Shown: positions 18,801-27,675 of the stretch, piece by piece
Layout of the letters: every line of letters starts with the position of its first letter
Position numbering within the stretch: position 1 is the stretch's first letter
Origin: Candidatus Zhuqueibacterota bacterium
GTDB taxonomy: Bacteria > Zhuqueibacterota > Zhuqueibacteria > Residuimicrobiales > Residuimicrobiaceae
Length of the DNA: 61,457 bases
Direction of reading: 5' to 3'
Assembly (NCBI GenBank): GCA_963169875.1
Contig: CAUJEL010000019.1
Span: forward strand, 1 to 61,457
Program-made: the position numbers and the translations under genes
The notes under the pieces: generated by a model
Told to the model about the DNA's origin: nothing
The model's input: only the letters and a program-made list of their open reading frames with translations
Database searches by the model: none

Positions 18801-20691
18801 AATCGGTTTGGGAATCATCCTGGACGGTCAAAACGACGGTGTAATTGCCGGACTTTTTGTAGGCATGGGTGACCCGCACGCCGCTCCCCGTGGCGCCGTC
18901 GCCAAAAGCCCATTGATAGGCGATCAACGCGCCATCCTTATCCAAGGACGCGCTGCCATCAAAGGTGAGCGTCTCTTCGATCGCACCTTTCATGTCGCGC
19001 CCCGCGCTTGCCTCAGGCGGTGCATTGATAAAAACAAGGACTTCATCAAAATCCATGCTGTTGCCAACAGCGGCATTGTCGGTGACGGAAAGCCTGGCCC
19101 GGTAGGTGCCGGGTTTTTGATAGGCATGTTGGACCACTTTGCCGCTTGCCTTGCCGTCATCCCCAAAATCCCATTGATAGGAGACCAACTCGCCATCGCT
19201 GTCGCTGCTTTTTTCACCATTAAACGTCAATACTTGTCCGGTCGATCCCCGCAGATCTTCGCCAGCCACAGCCTTGGGCCGTGCATTCACCCATACCTTG
19301 ATTTCGTCCGTGGCTGAATTGCAGGGGCTATCAGAATCATCCACAACCCTGAGCTGTACACGGTACGTGCCCGGATTCACGAAGAGATGGCTGGTCTTCG
19401 CGCCTGCCGCGTTTTTGCCATCGCCAAAATCCCATGCGAAGGAAGTGAGTGAGCCATCCTGGTCGGAGGAGAGGGAGGCGTCAAAGGCGACCATTTGATT
19501 GGGCGCCGTGATCACGTCCTGACCGGCTTTGGCCAACGGCGGCTGGTTGACTTTGACCTTGAACCGCTCAAAAGCGCTGTTGCCCACTTCTCCTGAATTG
19601 TCGCTGACAATTAATAAGGCGTTATAAGTCTTTTGCGCTTCATATTGGTGCGCGATGCGGCTGCCCTGTGCATGGGTGCCATCACCGAACTCCCAATAGA
19701 ATTGCAGCAGATCGCCATCCGGATCCGTGGAGGAGTTGGCATCGAAGACGATGGAGTGGCAATCGGAGAGCGCGATGAGACTTTTTTGGATAACCGGGCG
19801 TTGATTCAGTTTTATCAAATGGATGGGTAGAGAAATGGGCAGGAGCTGGTCCTGATCGTCCGTGATATACATCGAAACGTCATTGGGGGATTCGCTGCCC
19901 TGACCGAGCGCGACGGCGCATGCACGGCCCGCCTCCAGCGGTTCCAGAGTGGCCACGCTCTTGACCCACTCACCCTGACCTGAGGACACGATGGGCAGAT
20001 TGGAGCGGAACGCCGTCACCAGTTGCAGGGAGGCGCCGGCCAGATCAAAATTATGAACCGTTATGGAGTGGGCTTTCTCGGGAACCGGGAAAGTGATGTT
20101 GGCGACATTCTCATCCTTCCGCAGACGGAAAGTCGGCGAATAGGAGAACATTTGTATCTGTGCCGGCGTCACATTGAGTGTCGCCGATGTGCTCAAGCGG
20201 ACATCAAAGGCATTGGCATCATTTCCTGAAATGCCTTGCACCACGAGTTTGAAATAATAGTAGGCGCCAATTTTTTCCCCCTCTTGGGGTGCGATCTGCT
20301 TCAGATTGAACCAGCTGTTGTTCAGATCCGCGTTTTCACCCGAGGTCGCGGATGCCAGCAGATTCCCCGCCTGCAAGTCAGTATCGTCAGGTTTGGCGTT
20401 CTGCAGTGTCGCAGCGGAGTAAGCGCCTTTGCCGCCATAGAGTTCAAAGCGTGTTGTGGTATTCCAGGCTGAAAAGGCGAGATCCAAATCACCGCCGCAA
20501 TCCATATCATACACACGGAGATAGAGGCTGTCTCTCACACTCTCGGCCACCTGAAAAAACACAATCTGCCTGAAATCATCATCCCCTTCGCGAATGGACT
20601 GCTGTGGCCCATAATTGACCAGCAGGATATTCTCCTTGGCCGCGACAAGTCCCGCAACCATCAGGCAAGCCGCCATCATCCTCGTCTTCAT
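15865..20691 (-). CDS. Secreted protein with 15 PKD domains
   Basis: About 1608 residues. The N-terminus MKTRMMAACLMVAGLVAAKE is a signal peptide; alternative ATGs lie at 20700 and 20718, but GGGAGAG favours 20700 or 20691. Residues from about 25 to 300 form a non-PKD head with beta-rich segments. After that I count 15 consecutive PKD modules of about 85 residues, each with an AGPD-like entry, a (F/S)DPDG turn and a W(D/E/Q/N)FGDG core; module 12 is divergent (WSLGTG) and module 7 has FSDG. The protein ends with the last module, without a sorting domain, LPXTG or membrane anchor. PKD arrays usually act as spacers or binding modules in surface or secreted proteins. It lies between the FecR and STAS genes. 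Confidence 0.92.
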   Translation of the reverse strand: MKTRMMAACLMVAGLVAAKENILLVNYGPQQSIREGDDDFRQIVFFQVAESVRDSLYLRVYDMDCGGDLDLAFSAWNTTTRFELYGGKGAYSAATLQNAKPDDTDLQAGNLLASATSGENADLNNSWFNLKQIAPQEGEKIGAYYYFKLVVQGISGNDANAFDVRLSTSATLNVTPAQIQMFSYSPTFRLRKDENVANITFPVPEKAHSITVHNFDLAGASLQLVTAFRSNLPIVSSGQGEWVKSVATLEPLEAGRACAVALGQGSESPNDVSMYITDDQDQLLPISLPIHLIKLNQRPVIQKSLIALSDCHSIVFDANSSTDPDGDLLQFYWEFGDGTHAQGSRIAHQYEAQKTYNALLIVSDNSGEVGNSAFERFKVKVNQPPLAKAGQDVITAPNQMVAFDASLSSDQDGSLTSFAWDFGDGKNAAGAKTSHLFVNPGTYRVQLRVVDDSDSPCNSATDEIKVWVNARPKAVAGEDLRGSTGQVLTFNGEKSSDSDGELVSYQWDFGDDGKASGKVVQHAYQKPGTYRARLSVTDNAAVGNSMDFDEVLVFINAPPEASAGRDMKGAIEETLTFDGSASLDKDGALIAYQWAFGDGATGSGVRVTHAYKKSGNYTVVLTVQDDSQTDSDRRCDSLQVFINEPPVAHAGQDQFVTDSEVTWSAAASRDQDGEIISYEWDFGDGSLGTGIAPIHVYRKPGTYTGKLTVTDNSGTRNNQTSDAFQVIVNEKPFADAGPDQKGAAGQTFTFDGSGSQDPDGNIAAYLWDFGDGHSASGGHTSHAYSKPGVYTARLTVKDNTGHPQAADFDEAVVVVNGPPTAEAGSDVLTVPGAAVTFDASHSFDLDKDALSYTWQFSDGKHQAATAQVRRTFPSPGTYAAILTVSDNSSTENSISRDTVLVRINSAPIANAGKNIYSCDKTLLFDGSASTDPDGDPLSYTWNFGDGSKPAAGMLALHKFTAAGTYPVILTVDDGWGLENSRHSQSITAVINDPPVADAGPNESYCAGEVIIFNASSSKDPENGLLKYHWDFGDGTNAEGLNPTKIYKKDGIYQVRLTVQDDSGLPCNTGIAVKSIQIIESPIAMAGPDQEVCTHAPVNFDGTASRDFDGVVNNYFWDFGDGTTGGGATPTHAYKKAGVYRVVLTITGDLRSDCDNTNTDELLVTVHDAPFATITCPAVAAVNQSVTFDGSSSLSTAAPIQTYQWEFGDGSSAAGRSVTHLYSQSGNYLVKLIINTGASTICSSSITQKMITINDAPIADAGRDQLAGLGQLITLDGSGSKDPDGGLISYIWSLGTGATQSGITARHRFSTAGRHPVQLTVTDNSYADNNTAVDTVWIMVSDPVQPVISPSSSAACPNEEITFSALDSKMMDGKTVTGMWHFGDGQTASGMQVKHRYVKSGDYQVTLVLDDGLSLDNSVTSTTLHYRVNNIPQADAGPDQMVCPGQEVILDASHSFDQDETGWKVEWDFGDGGTSSDRIARHLYKTTGTYLAKLKITDHSGSACASDEDAVKIVVNSQPLAVAGPDRQIFYGGAHDGVLFDATGSSDPDGDGLVFEWDFGDGTRNSGAKLYHNYDKPGLYLVKLHVDDGRETPCSKAIDEVKIEVVNRK

Positions 20692-20983
20692 GTTCACCAT
20701 TCTCTCCCAGTTGATCATGGAGTATTTACACCTGCGAATTTATTAATCTGAATTATGCACCGTTGAACGCAGAGACGTACAAAAAATAGAAAAACATATA
20801 ATTGTATCGGAATCAACTTTGATGCAGAAATGACGTTCAAATTTTAACTTGCTGGATAATCCCGGTAAAAACAGCTCGGCGGTTTATGATCCGGATTGCG
20901 GCTGATTTGTCCGCACTTCACCGGTGAGCTGAATCAGGATTATAAAAAATGTTGACACCTTATCAGGGTATGAACAGAACAGG

Positions 20984-23317
20984 TTAATTAGGATAAAAGA
21001 CTTTTTGATTTCCGTAATAGTCTTCCAGCACCAGGCTTTTCAGCTTGATGACTTCCCGGGTGCCCTTGGGGAATTTGAAAGATCCTTCATAAACCTGTGT
21101 CGAAGAATTAAAGCGCAAATACCCTGAATTCACCATGTCACCAGCCTGGAGGTCAACGCTGGCCGTTCTCCGCAGTCCGGAACTGTCTTTTGCTTTCACC
21201 CGCACATCGACGATATCGTCCAGGGCCGCGATCTTTTTGGTGAGGGAATAATCCACCAATTCGGGCGGTGTCTTGTCCAGCATGATTTTGTGCTGCACAA
21301 CACACTCGTTTCCCAGCGCATCAAGTGCCGTGAGTGTGACCAGGTTCTCGCCCGGGGTCAATATAATGGTATGAGCGAATTGGCCTTCCGGGAAGCTCAG
21401 CCCAAAGCCGTTAAAGCTCAGCGTCACCGCATTCTCGACCGTGCCGCTCAGACGCAGGGTGTCTTCTGAAGAGATGGCCGGGATTTTGCTGGAGAGCGAA
21501 ATACGTGGTGCTTCCTTGCTGACGTGGACCCATAGCGTGTCGTTTTTATGGTATCCCGCTGGTGTCATGACGGTTAACAGCATCTGGCTGCTCTCCGGGA
21601 TGTCCAGCAGGGACATCTGAAAGTATCCGGAAGTATCTGCAAAAGTGCGCAGCAGGACACCGTTTTTTACCAATTCGATGGCCACCGCAGAGAGGGGCAC
21701 TGTTTTTCCTCTGAGATCCAGCGTCCTGCCACGGGCGAGAAATTGTTTGGGTTGCAGCTGTTTCAGAGAATGATCATATTCCACCACAACCTCGCGATTG
21801 GACGCGTAGATCACGGTGCGCATGATACGGGATTCATTACCGCTCAAATCCCTTGCGGTAATATGGATCCTGTTGACGCCCTCCTGGAGCAGGTGCGGTA
21901 TGCGGAAGTGATGATTTTTGAGGTCAGGTGCGTTTTTTCCATTGATGCTCAGCTGGACGTCCGGTTCGGTTTCCCCGGCAATATGGAGGGTATCTGTCTG
22001 AAAGATTTGTTGTTCCTGAGGATGATTGACATACAAAAACGGTTTGTCCGTGTCAGAAAAGACATAGAAAAATCCTCTCAAACTGACCGGACTCGGGAAA
22101 CCTTCGTTGTCGATGGCCGCGACATTCCAGTAGTAGGCGCCATCCTGCAAATCTGTGAGGCGGAGAGAATCACTGGTGATATCATCGCGGTTGAGCACTA
22201 CGTTGGTGAAGGAATAATCGGCGGATGCCTGCACATGGTAGCGTTGTGCGCCCGATACGGCTTTCCATTTCAGTGTGATGGCGCCGCCGGGAAGGATGGC
22301 ATTGTTTGTCGGCGCAGTCAGCTCGGTGCCTCTGAGAAGTTGTTTTGACCGACCAATGGACCCATCCGCCGCAATTTTGGAACCCTGGTTTTCTTCCAGG
22401 ATGATGGAGGACACTTCCGAGGAGACGGTGATCTCGCCTTCATAATTAGCGATCTTGGTGCCTTCCTCCTCCTTTTGCACCCAAAAACTCTTTGAGTTGA
22501 TTTCCGTTTTCACGCCCGGGATATTCAGATTGAATTTTTTCTTTTTTTGGTTGGATTGAAGGAGCGCAAACGCAGCCCCTTTTTCCAGCTTAACACTGGA
22601 GTCTCTTTCCTTGTTGAGCAGATCAACGCGCATTTTTTGAATCACGGCCTGCGAATTCTCGTTCAGACGGATGCGACTCTGGTCTTGAAAGGAAATTTCA
22701 GCATAGGAATTAGACAGGGTGCGAACGCGATTGTTCTCAAATAATTTGGAGGATATCGAAAGATCTCGCCATAACATCTCATTGGCTTCCTTGCCCTGCA
22801 CCGTGCCTGAACGGTCGCTGATCATGGCATCAGCAGTGCTGTTGCGCTTCTCCAGGGCTTCAAGATGCGCCTTTTCAGCCAGCAAACGGGATTCCGTCGC
22901 CAGCCGGATGCTGTTCTGCCAATTACCCGATTTTCTCTCCCTGGCAGCCTCGTCATGGAAGGAAATGGCATGCGCGATGTTGTCGCTGGCGAACAATTTG
23001 GCGCCGACATCGGTTGCGGTTTGTATCGCTGTGCGCGCAGCCGCCAATTCCCGGGATGAACGCTGGATGATGCCTGCCGGGATCACAAGCCTCATGCCCG
23101 GCCGCAGATCCGAAGGCGCGCTGAGCTGGTTGGCCTTGAGGATCTCATTCCAGAGATCCGGCTCCCCCAGGACTTCCTGGGCAAGTTCGCGCGGTCCCTG
23201 CCCCTCACGAACGATAACCGTTTTAACATCCTCCACCTGGGCAGATGCGCCGGGAACGCCGATTCCTGCCATCAGGATGACCAGGCTGAGAATTGATAGC
23301 CGCTTCGCTTGATCCAT
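20984..23317 (-). CDS. Secreted LysM and FecR domain protein with Ig-like repeats
   Basis: About 777 residues. The start is taken at ATG 23317 (GTGGGA upstream); a GTG at 23329 is possible. A signal peptide (LSILSLVILMAGIGVPGASAQ) leads to a LysM-like domain at about 30-80 (PRELAQEVLGEPDLWNEILK, RPGMRLVIP), an alpha-helical linker, and a FecR domain at about 190-300 (NSYAEISFQDQSRIRLNE; VKLEKGAAFALL; IPGVKTEINSKSF). A fibronectin-like module follows (AYYWNVAAIDNEGFPSP), then several Ig-like modules with GVNRIHITARDLSGNES-type strands. It is a periplasmic or surface structural protein. It precedes the PKD gene by 292 bp and follows the histidine kinase by 17 bp. Confidence 0.88.
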   Translation of the reverse strand: MDQAKRLSILSLVILMAGIGVPGASAQVEDVKTVIVREGQGPRELAQEVLGEPDLWNEILKANQLSAPSDLRPGMRLVIPAGIIQRSSRELAAARTAIQTATDVGAKLFASDNIAHAISFHDEAARERKSGNWQNSIRLATESRLLAEKAHLEALEKRNSTADAMISDRSGTVQGKEANEMLWRDLSISSKLFENNRVRTLSNSYAEISFQDQSRIRLNENSQAVIQKMRVDLLNKERDSSVKLEKGAAFALLQSNQKKKKFNLNIPGVKTEINSKSFWVQKEEEGTKIANYEGEITVSSEVSSIILEENQGSKIAADGSIGRSKQLLRGTELTAPTNNAILPGGAITLKWKAVSGAQRYHVQASADYSFTNVVLNRDDITSDSLRLTDLQDGAYYWNVAAIDNEGFPSPVSLRGFFYVFSDTDKPFLYVNHPQEQQIFQTDTLHIAGETEPDVQLSINGKNAPDLKNHHFRIPHLLQEGVNRIHITARDLSGNESRIMRTVIYASNREVVVEYDHSLKQLQPKQFLARGRTLDLRGKTVPLSAVAIELVKNGVLLRTFADTSGYFQMSLLDIPESSQMLLTVMTPAGYHKNDTLWVHVSKEAPRISLSSKIPAISSEDTLRLSGTVENAVTLSFNGFGLSFPEGQFAHTIILTPGENLVTLTALDALGNECVVQHKIMLDKTPPELVDYSLTKKIAALDDIVDVRVKAKDSSGLRRTASVDLQAGDMVNSGYLRFNSSTQVYEGSFKFPKGTREVIKLKSLVLEDYYGNQKVFYPN

Positions 23318-23334
23318 GATAAATCCCACAAAAA

Positions 23335-25359
23335 TTATTTGGGTAGAATAATAATGAACTCGGTATATTCGTTTTCTTTCGACTCGACTCTAAGCTCTCC
23401 TTTGTGCATGCTCACCACGATATCATAGCTCAAGGATAATCCCAATCCCGTTCCATCTCCGGCCGGCTTGGTGGTGAAGAACGGTTCAAAAATTTTATCG
23501 ATGTCTTTTTGCGGAATACCGGTTCCATTGTCGCGCAGGCGGATTGCAAATTTGTCGCCCATATCTGCCGTGGTGACCGTAAGAGTCGGCTTGTAATCGT
23601 CCGTCTCCTGTTTCTTTTTCTCGGTCGTAGCGTAGATAGCGTTGTTGAGCATATTGAGAATGACCTGGCTCATGGAAGGCGGTCTGACATTTACCTCACC
23701 GATGGCTTTATCAAAATTCTTTTCAATCCGGATGCTGAACGCTGGGTCCTTGGCGCGCATACTTTCCCAGGCGAACGTGACGTACTCTTCAATGAATGCG
23801 TTCAAATCGATTTTTTGGAATTCGCTGTCGGCGCCGCGGGAGTGCTGCAGCATGCTGTGCACGATCCGGTCCGCGCGCTTGCCGTGTTCGTTGATCTTGG
23901 TGACATTCATCTTCAGATTGCCAAGAATATCCTGCACATTCTCACGGCTCTCGGATTCCATCTGAACATGTTTACCGTCGAGTTCTTCCACCAGCTCATC
24001 GACCAGTCCAACGGATAGGGATGAAAAATTGGTGACAAAATTCAGGGGGTTTTTAATTTCATGAGCGATGCCTGCCGTGAGGGCACCTAGCGATGCGAGC
24101 TTGGCATGGACGATGAGTTGATCCTGCGTCTCTTTCAGTTTGGTCAACGTCTCCTCGAGGGCAATATTCTTTTCCTTCAATTCGGCTGTTCTTTGATTGA
24201 CCTTTTCTTCCAGATTTTTGCTGTACTCTTCCAATTCCCGGTTCTGATTTTCGATCTGTTCAAAATTTGCCTTCAGCGCCCTGCCCATATTGACCAACGA
24301 TTCGCCCAAAATGCCGATCTCATCCTTGGCATGATACTCCACCTTAACATCAAATTGCCCGGAGGAGATCACCTCAGCTGTCTTGCTCATTTTCAGGATG
24401 GGCTTGCTGATTTGTCCGGAGAAAATCAAGGCGCCGATGATGGCGATAGCGAGACCAAACAGGGTCCACCAGGTCAGCGTGTTGAGCATTTTCGATACGG
24501 CCACATACGCCTGCTCTTCGTTAATCTCCGCAATGATGGCCCAGCGTAAGTCCAGCGGGAACGCATAACAGCCTACGATCTTTTCACCCGTTGGCCGCAC
24601 GTAACTGGTTACACCCTGTGCGCGAGAACCCGCCCGCAACATATCCGTGGCATCCTGTACTACCTTTGACTGCGAAAGGTCCTTTTTCTCGGTGTCAAAA
24701 ATCTCGATGCCTCTTTCATCTATCATCATGATGCGGCTGTTCTTGGACAGCGGCTGATTCTGCACCCGCTCCCGCATGCGATTCATTTCAATCTGCGCAT
24801 ACAAGACCGCGGAAGGAGCGCCTGCGATGTGCACCGGCAGCTGCATGGTAACGATCCACTCATCCAGAGCGGGGTAATAACGCGGTGTGCCGATGGTCAG
24901 ATTTTTCTGACTCAGCGCCTGCATCTCGGTTTGTGACGGACGCAGGACTTCCGGGACGTTCAATCCCTGCTGATTTATTTTTCCGGCAAAAGATTCCTTT
25001 TGGGTTTCAATGGCGGTGACATATTCGTTGGGTGAAATCTCGAAGACCAGGGCCAGGGCTACAATGTCTTCGATATTTTTTATGCCAGCGGATAAAAAGG
25101 CCGCCTTCTCTTCTGCACCCAATTCCTCGCTCTCCAAGCCACTCCGTATCAATAACAGCGGCGCCAGCCAGCGATTGGTATAGAATGTGTTGATCTCTTG
25201 CGATAATTGTTCAGCGGTCGAAATTAACTCATAGTTCGTACTGCTCTTCAGTTCATCCTTGGTGCTTCTGAGCATATAATACCCGGAAATGGCGATGGGG
25301 ATGATAGCGACAACGATCGCGAACAGAATCAATTTATTGTGCCAGTTTAATCTGAACAT
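23335..25359 (-). CDS. Membrane sensor histidine kinase with Cache-like input and HAMP domain
   Basis: A 674-residue sensor kinase. TM1 is at about 10-28, followed by a periplasmic region to about 290 with the fold and length of a double-Cache sensor. TM2 ([20 protein letters not shown]) is at about 295-315, then HAMP ([15 protein letters not shown]), a heptad-rich coiled coil ([19 protein letters not shown]), the HisKA H-box [13 protein letters not shown] near residue 430, the N-box [13 protein letters not shown], and ATP lid motifs LRDNGTGIP and [11 protein letters not shown]. All residues needed for autophosphorylation are present. No response regulator gene is adjacent, so its partner is elsewhere. 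It heads the minus-strand block at 9794-25359. Confidence 0.93.
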   Translation of the reverse strand: MFRLNWHNKLILFAIVVAIIPIAISGYYMLRSTKDELKSSTNYELISTAEQLSQEINTFYTNRWLAPLLLIRSGLESEELGAEEKAAFLSAGIKNIEDIVALALVFEISPNEYVTAIETQKESFAGKINQQGLNVPEVLRPSQTEMQALSQKNLTIGTPRYYPALDEWIVTMQLPVHIAGAPSAVLYAQIEMNRMRERVQNQPLSKNSRIMMIDERGIEIFDTEKKDLSQSKVVQDATDMLRAGSRAQGVTSYVRPTGEKIVGCYAFPLDLRWAIIAEINEEQAYVAVSKMLNTLTWWTLFGLAIAIIGALIFSGQISKPILKMSKTAEVISSGQFDVKVEYHAKDEIGILGESLVNMGRALKANFEQIENQNRELEEYSKNLEEKVNQRTAELKEKNIALEETLTKLKETQDQLIVHAKLASLGALTAGIAHEIKNPLNFVTNFSSLSVGLVDELVEELDGKHVQMESESRENVQDILGNLKMNVTKINEHGKRADRIVHSMLQHSRGADSEFQKIDLNAFIEEYVTFAWESMRAKDPAFSIRIEKNFDKAIGEVNVRPPSMSQVILNMLNNAIYATTEKKKQETDDYKPTLTVTTADMGDKFAIRLRDNGTGIPQKDIDKIFEPFFTTKPAGDGTGLGLSLSYDIVVSMHKGELRVESKENEYTEFIIILPK

Positions 25360-26796
25360 TTCAGGTTTCCGTCGTTAAGAATGGAATGAAATGATCTCCT
25401 CGTCAAGGGGCAGGAATGGGAAACAGGTAAAGGTAATATCTGGTGTGGAACACCAACCTGTCGTCCCGGGGTGAGTCGGGCGCACCATTGAAGAAGGAGC
25501 AAAAATGGTGACGCCCACATATGGACGAAAGAGTGTACCAGGTGGCTCAGTTGCCAATGGATGGTACCTTTTACCAATTAAATAATAGTCAATTAGCCTA
25601 AAAAAGGCAAGTGAATTCTGACAGGGTGTAAAAGAATAGCGGTCTCTAACTTGTTGATATTAATATGAAATAATCGTGGCATTGCGAGCTCCGGATTCAA
25701 AGGGACTTGTTTAACATCCACAATGCTTTTGTGCCATCGTTCAAAAAACCGATTCAGGACGATCCCGGCTACAGGTCCCGGCTGGAGTTAGATACCCAAC
25801 GTACAAAAGCAGGGTGGGGCCATATCCGTCGTTACGGCCGACCGGATGATCATCAGGATAACCTGTTCCAAAAAGAACGCTGAAAACCACCTGTTCTGGT
25901 GAGCATGAGTGGGCGCAAAAACCACCCACTTTGCAGGCCGCAAAAGAGCCTGCATTCTGCGGCAAGGTACTTCACGGTTTCAATCGGGAAACGCTTCACA
26001 CCTCTGTCAGGAAATTGTGGCTCTGGCCATAAAATATCCTGGAGTCAGAAAAAATCACTTGCATTGCTTTTCTTTTTCTGTTATACTTAAGGGACTCCAG
26101 ACCGTTAGACGGATTCGGTGTCAGAGGGCGCCTTGAGCTCACTTCAATTAACGCTCATGGTGGACGCACTTTGATCTTCAGTTCGAGCTGACTCGGAACC
26201 CAGGTGGCACTTGCAAAGCAAGAGAACAGGACTGAAAAGGCATGATGTGTCTATTATACGGATAGATGCGCTGTGCCTTTTTGTTTTTGCCGGCTGCTGG
26301 AGGATCATCATAAGATAGTAACATGAATGATCATCAAGGCGTTGATGTGGCCCGGTTTTGGACTGTTGTTGTTTTATCATCCCCTGTCCAATGATCTGAT
26401 TTTCTCGGCGCTGATCATCGTTCAGACGCTGCGCTGGTCGCCAGGGCAGCTGGCGCCGCATGGATTGGCATTCTCTTTCACACCTGGATCTCCAGAAATG
26501 CGGATGATTCGATCGCGCGACGGGCCGGCATCTGAATTCTGGTCATCCAAGATATTCTCGGTTTCATATCCATCCTGGCGGTTCAGTTGGCCGCTGGACT
26601 CGATGCATTTGACTGGGGTATTATCTTTATTTATCTGTTCTTTTCAGCGGGATTTGGCTATTTTTTTTTCTCATCATCCAAAAGTAAATATAAAGGCACC
26701 GGAGGAGGCGGTGTGCTGCGGCTGCAAATACTGCTCAATCAAGAAACACCATAATCAAGAAACGTGATCTCACGATTCAATCTTCGGGAGGATGCG
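25360..26796. other. 1.4-kb region of apparently non-coding or decayed DNA
   Basis: Between the histidine kinase and the small outer-membrane barrel no intact gene could be recognised. Short frames at 25347-25577 and 25741-25965 (minus) and 25899-26136 (plus) lack ribosome-binding sites or family motifs. A frame-disrupted hydrophobic coding remnant is listed at 26327-26754. An 11-base direct repeat (AATCAAGAAAC at 26737-26747 and 26753-26763) lies at its end. Confidence 0.5.
26327..26754 (+). pseudogene. Possible remnant of a small membrane protein gene
   Basis: The ATG at 26327 opens a hydrophobic frame (MIIKALMWPGFGLLLFYH, then LIFSALIIVQTLRW). Around 26460 this frame loses its hydrophobic character, while the next frame reads WIGILFHTWISRNADD, meets an in-frame TGA near 26545, and continues as FISILAVQLAAGLDAFDWG and IIFIYLFFSAGFGYFFFSS to a TAA at 26752. 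Read as one gene with a frameshift and one stop, this gives a protein with three or four membrane helices. The pattern suggests decay, or a sequencing error, but the family was not recognised. Confidence 0.3.
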
Positions 26797-27501
26797 ATGA
26801 AAAATGTACTATGGGCTTTGTTTATTGTGGCTTTGATGGTTTCGTTTGCACAAGCGGCGGATGACATCAAACCGAAAACCCAACAGGGCGACCGGGCGAT
26901 ACTGATGAGTTTTAATGGCCTGGGCGGTATTTTACTGAGCGGCCTGTCAAACGTCTTTGACGGTGGCGAGGGCACCGATGAGCTGGTGGGCACAAAAGGA
27001 CACCCGAACTTGGATAACACGGTACTCTATTCGCCCGGCATTGGCGGACTCTTTTATCTGAATGATGATATGGCGTTGCGGCTTGGTCTCGCATTCGGCA
27101 AAGTAAATGCCAATCAGGATGAGGACGGCAATATCTCACAGGCGAATTCCATGATGGGGGTCTCCGCTGGCATTCAAAAACATATCGCCAATGTAACCGC
27201 TGTATCTGTCTATACAGGGGCAGAATTCTATTACGGCTCCCTGAGCGCCACTGCTAAAAACGAGGATGCCGAGACCGAAAGCACCACCAAATTCAGCGGC
27301 ATGGGCGTGGCCGGTCTGCTGGGCGTGCAGTTTTATCCCTGGAAGAATTTCAGCCTGGATTTCGAATATAAACTGGGGTACGCCTCCTTCAAACCGAGCG
27401 GAGAAGCCAAAATGGGGGATGACTCCGAGGATTGGACCGGTGGAACCACCACCGTGATGGGAATTTCCAACTGGGGGCTGTCACTGGATTTCCATTTTTA
27501 A
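26797..27501 (+). CDS. Outer-membrane beta-barrel protein, porin-like
   Basis: About 234 residues. The start is ATG 26797, 5 bases after GGGAGGAT. A clear signal peptide (NVLWALFIVALMVSFAQA) ends near residue 21. The mature protein alternates polar and aromatic residues in strands typical of an eight-stranded barrel (GIGGLFYLNDDMALRLGLA; VSVYTGAEFYYGSL; FSLDFEYKLGYASF) and ends in NWGLSLDFHF, a C-terminal Phe as expected for BAM-dependent insertion. It stands alone, with decayed DNA upstream and a shared bidirectional terminator downstream. Function is not known. Confidence 0.85.
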   Translation: MKNVLWALFIVALMVSFAQAADDIKPKTQQGDRAILMSFNGLGGILLSGLSNVFDGGEGTDELVGTKGHPNLDNTVLYSPGIGGLFYLNDDMALRLGLAFGKVNANQDEDGNISQANSMMGVSAGIQKHIANVTAVSVYTGAEFYYGSLSATAKNEDAETESTTKFSGMGVAGLLGVQFYPWKNFSLDFEYKLGYASFKPSGEAKMGDDSEDWTGGTTTVMGISNWGLSLDFHF

Positions 27502-27623
27502 AGGTTTTTTTCGTTGTTTTGTGGAAACACTGCAAAGGTCACTCTGGGAGGTGCGATAATCGGTCTGGATATTTATAAGAAAAGTTAAATCTTACCGGCA
27601 TTCATCCGGAGGTACCTAAAATA

Positions 27624-27659
27624 ATCCCGGGCGCGTTTGAAAACAGGCCCGGGATTTTT
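27624..27659. terminator. Bidirectional rho-independent terminator
   Basis: ATCCCGGGC (27624-27632) pairs perfectly with GCCCGGGAT (27647-27655) around a 14-base loop, then TTTTTG on the plus strand. On the minus strand the stem is followed by TTATTTTAG. It lies between the convergent ends of the outer-membrane barrel gene and the TonB receptor gene and should stop both transcripts. Confidence 0.85.
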
Positions 27660-27675
27660 GTTTACTCACCTCAGA

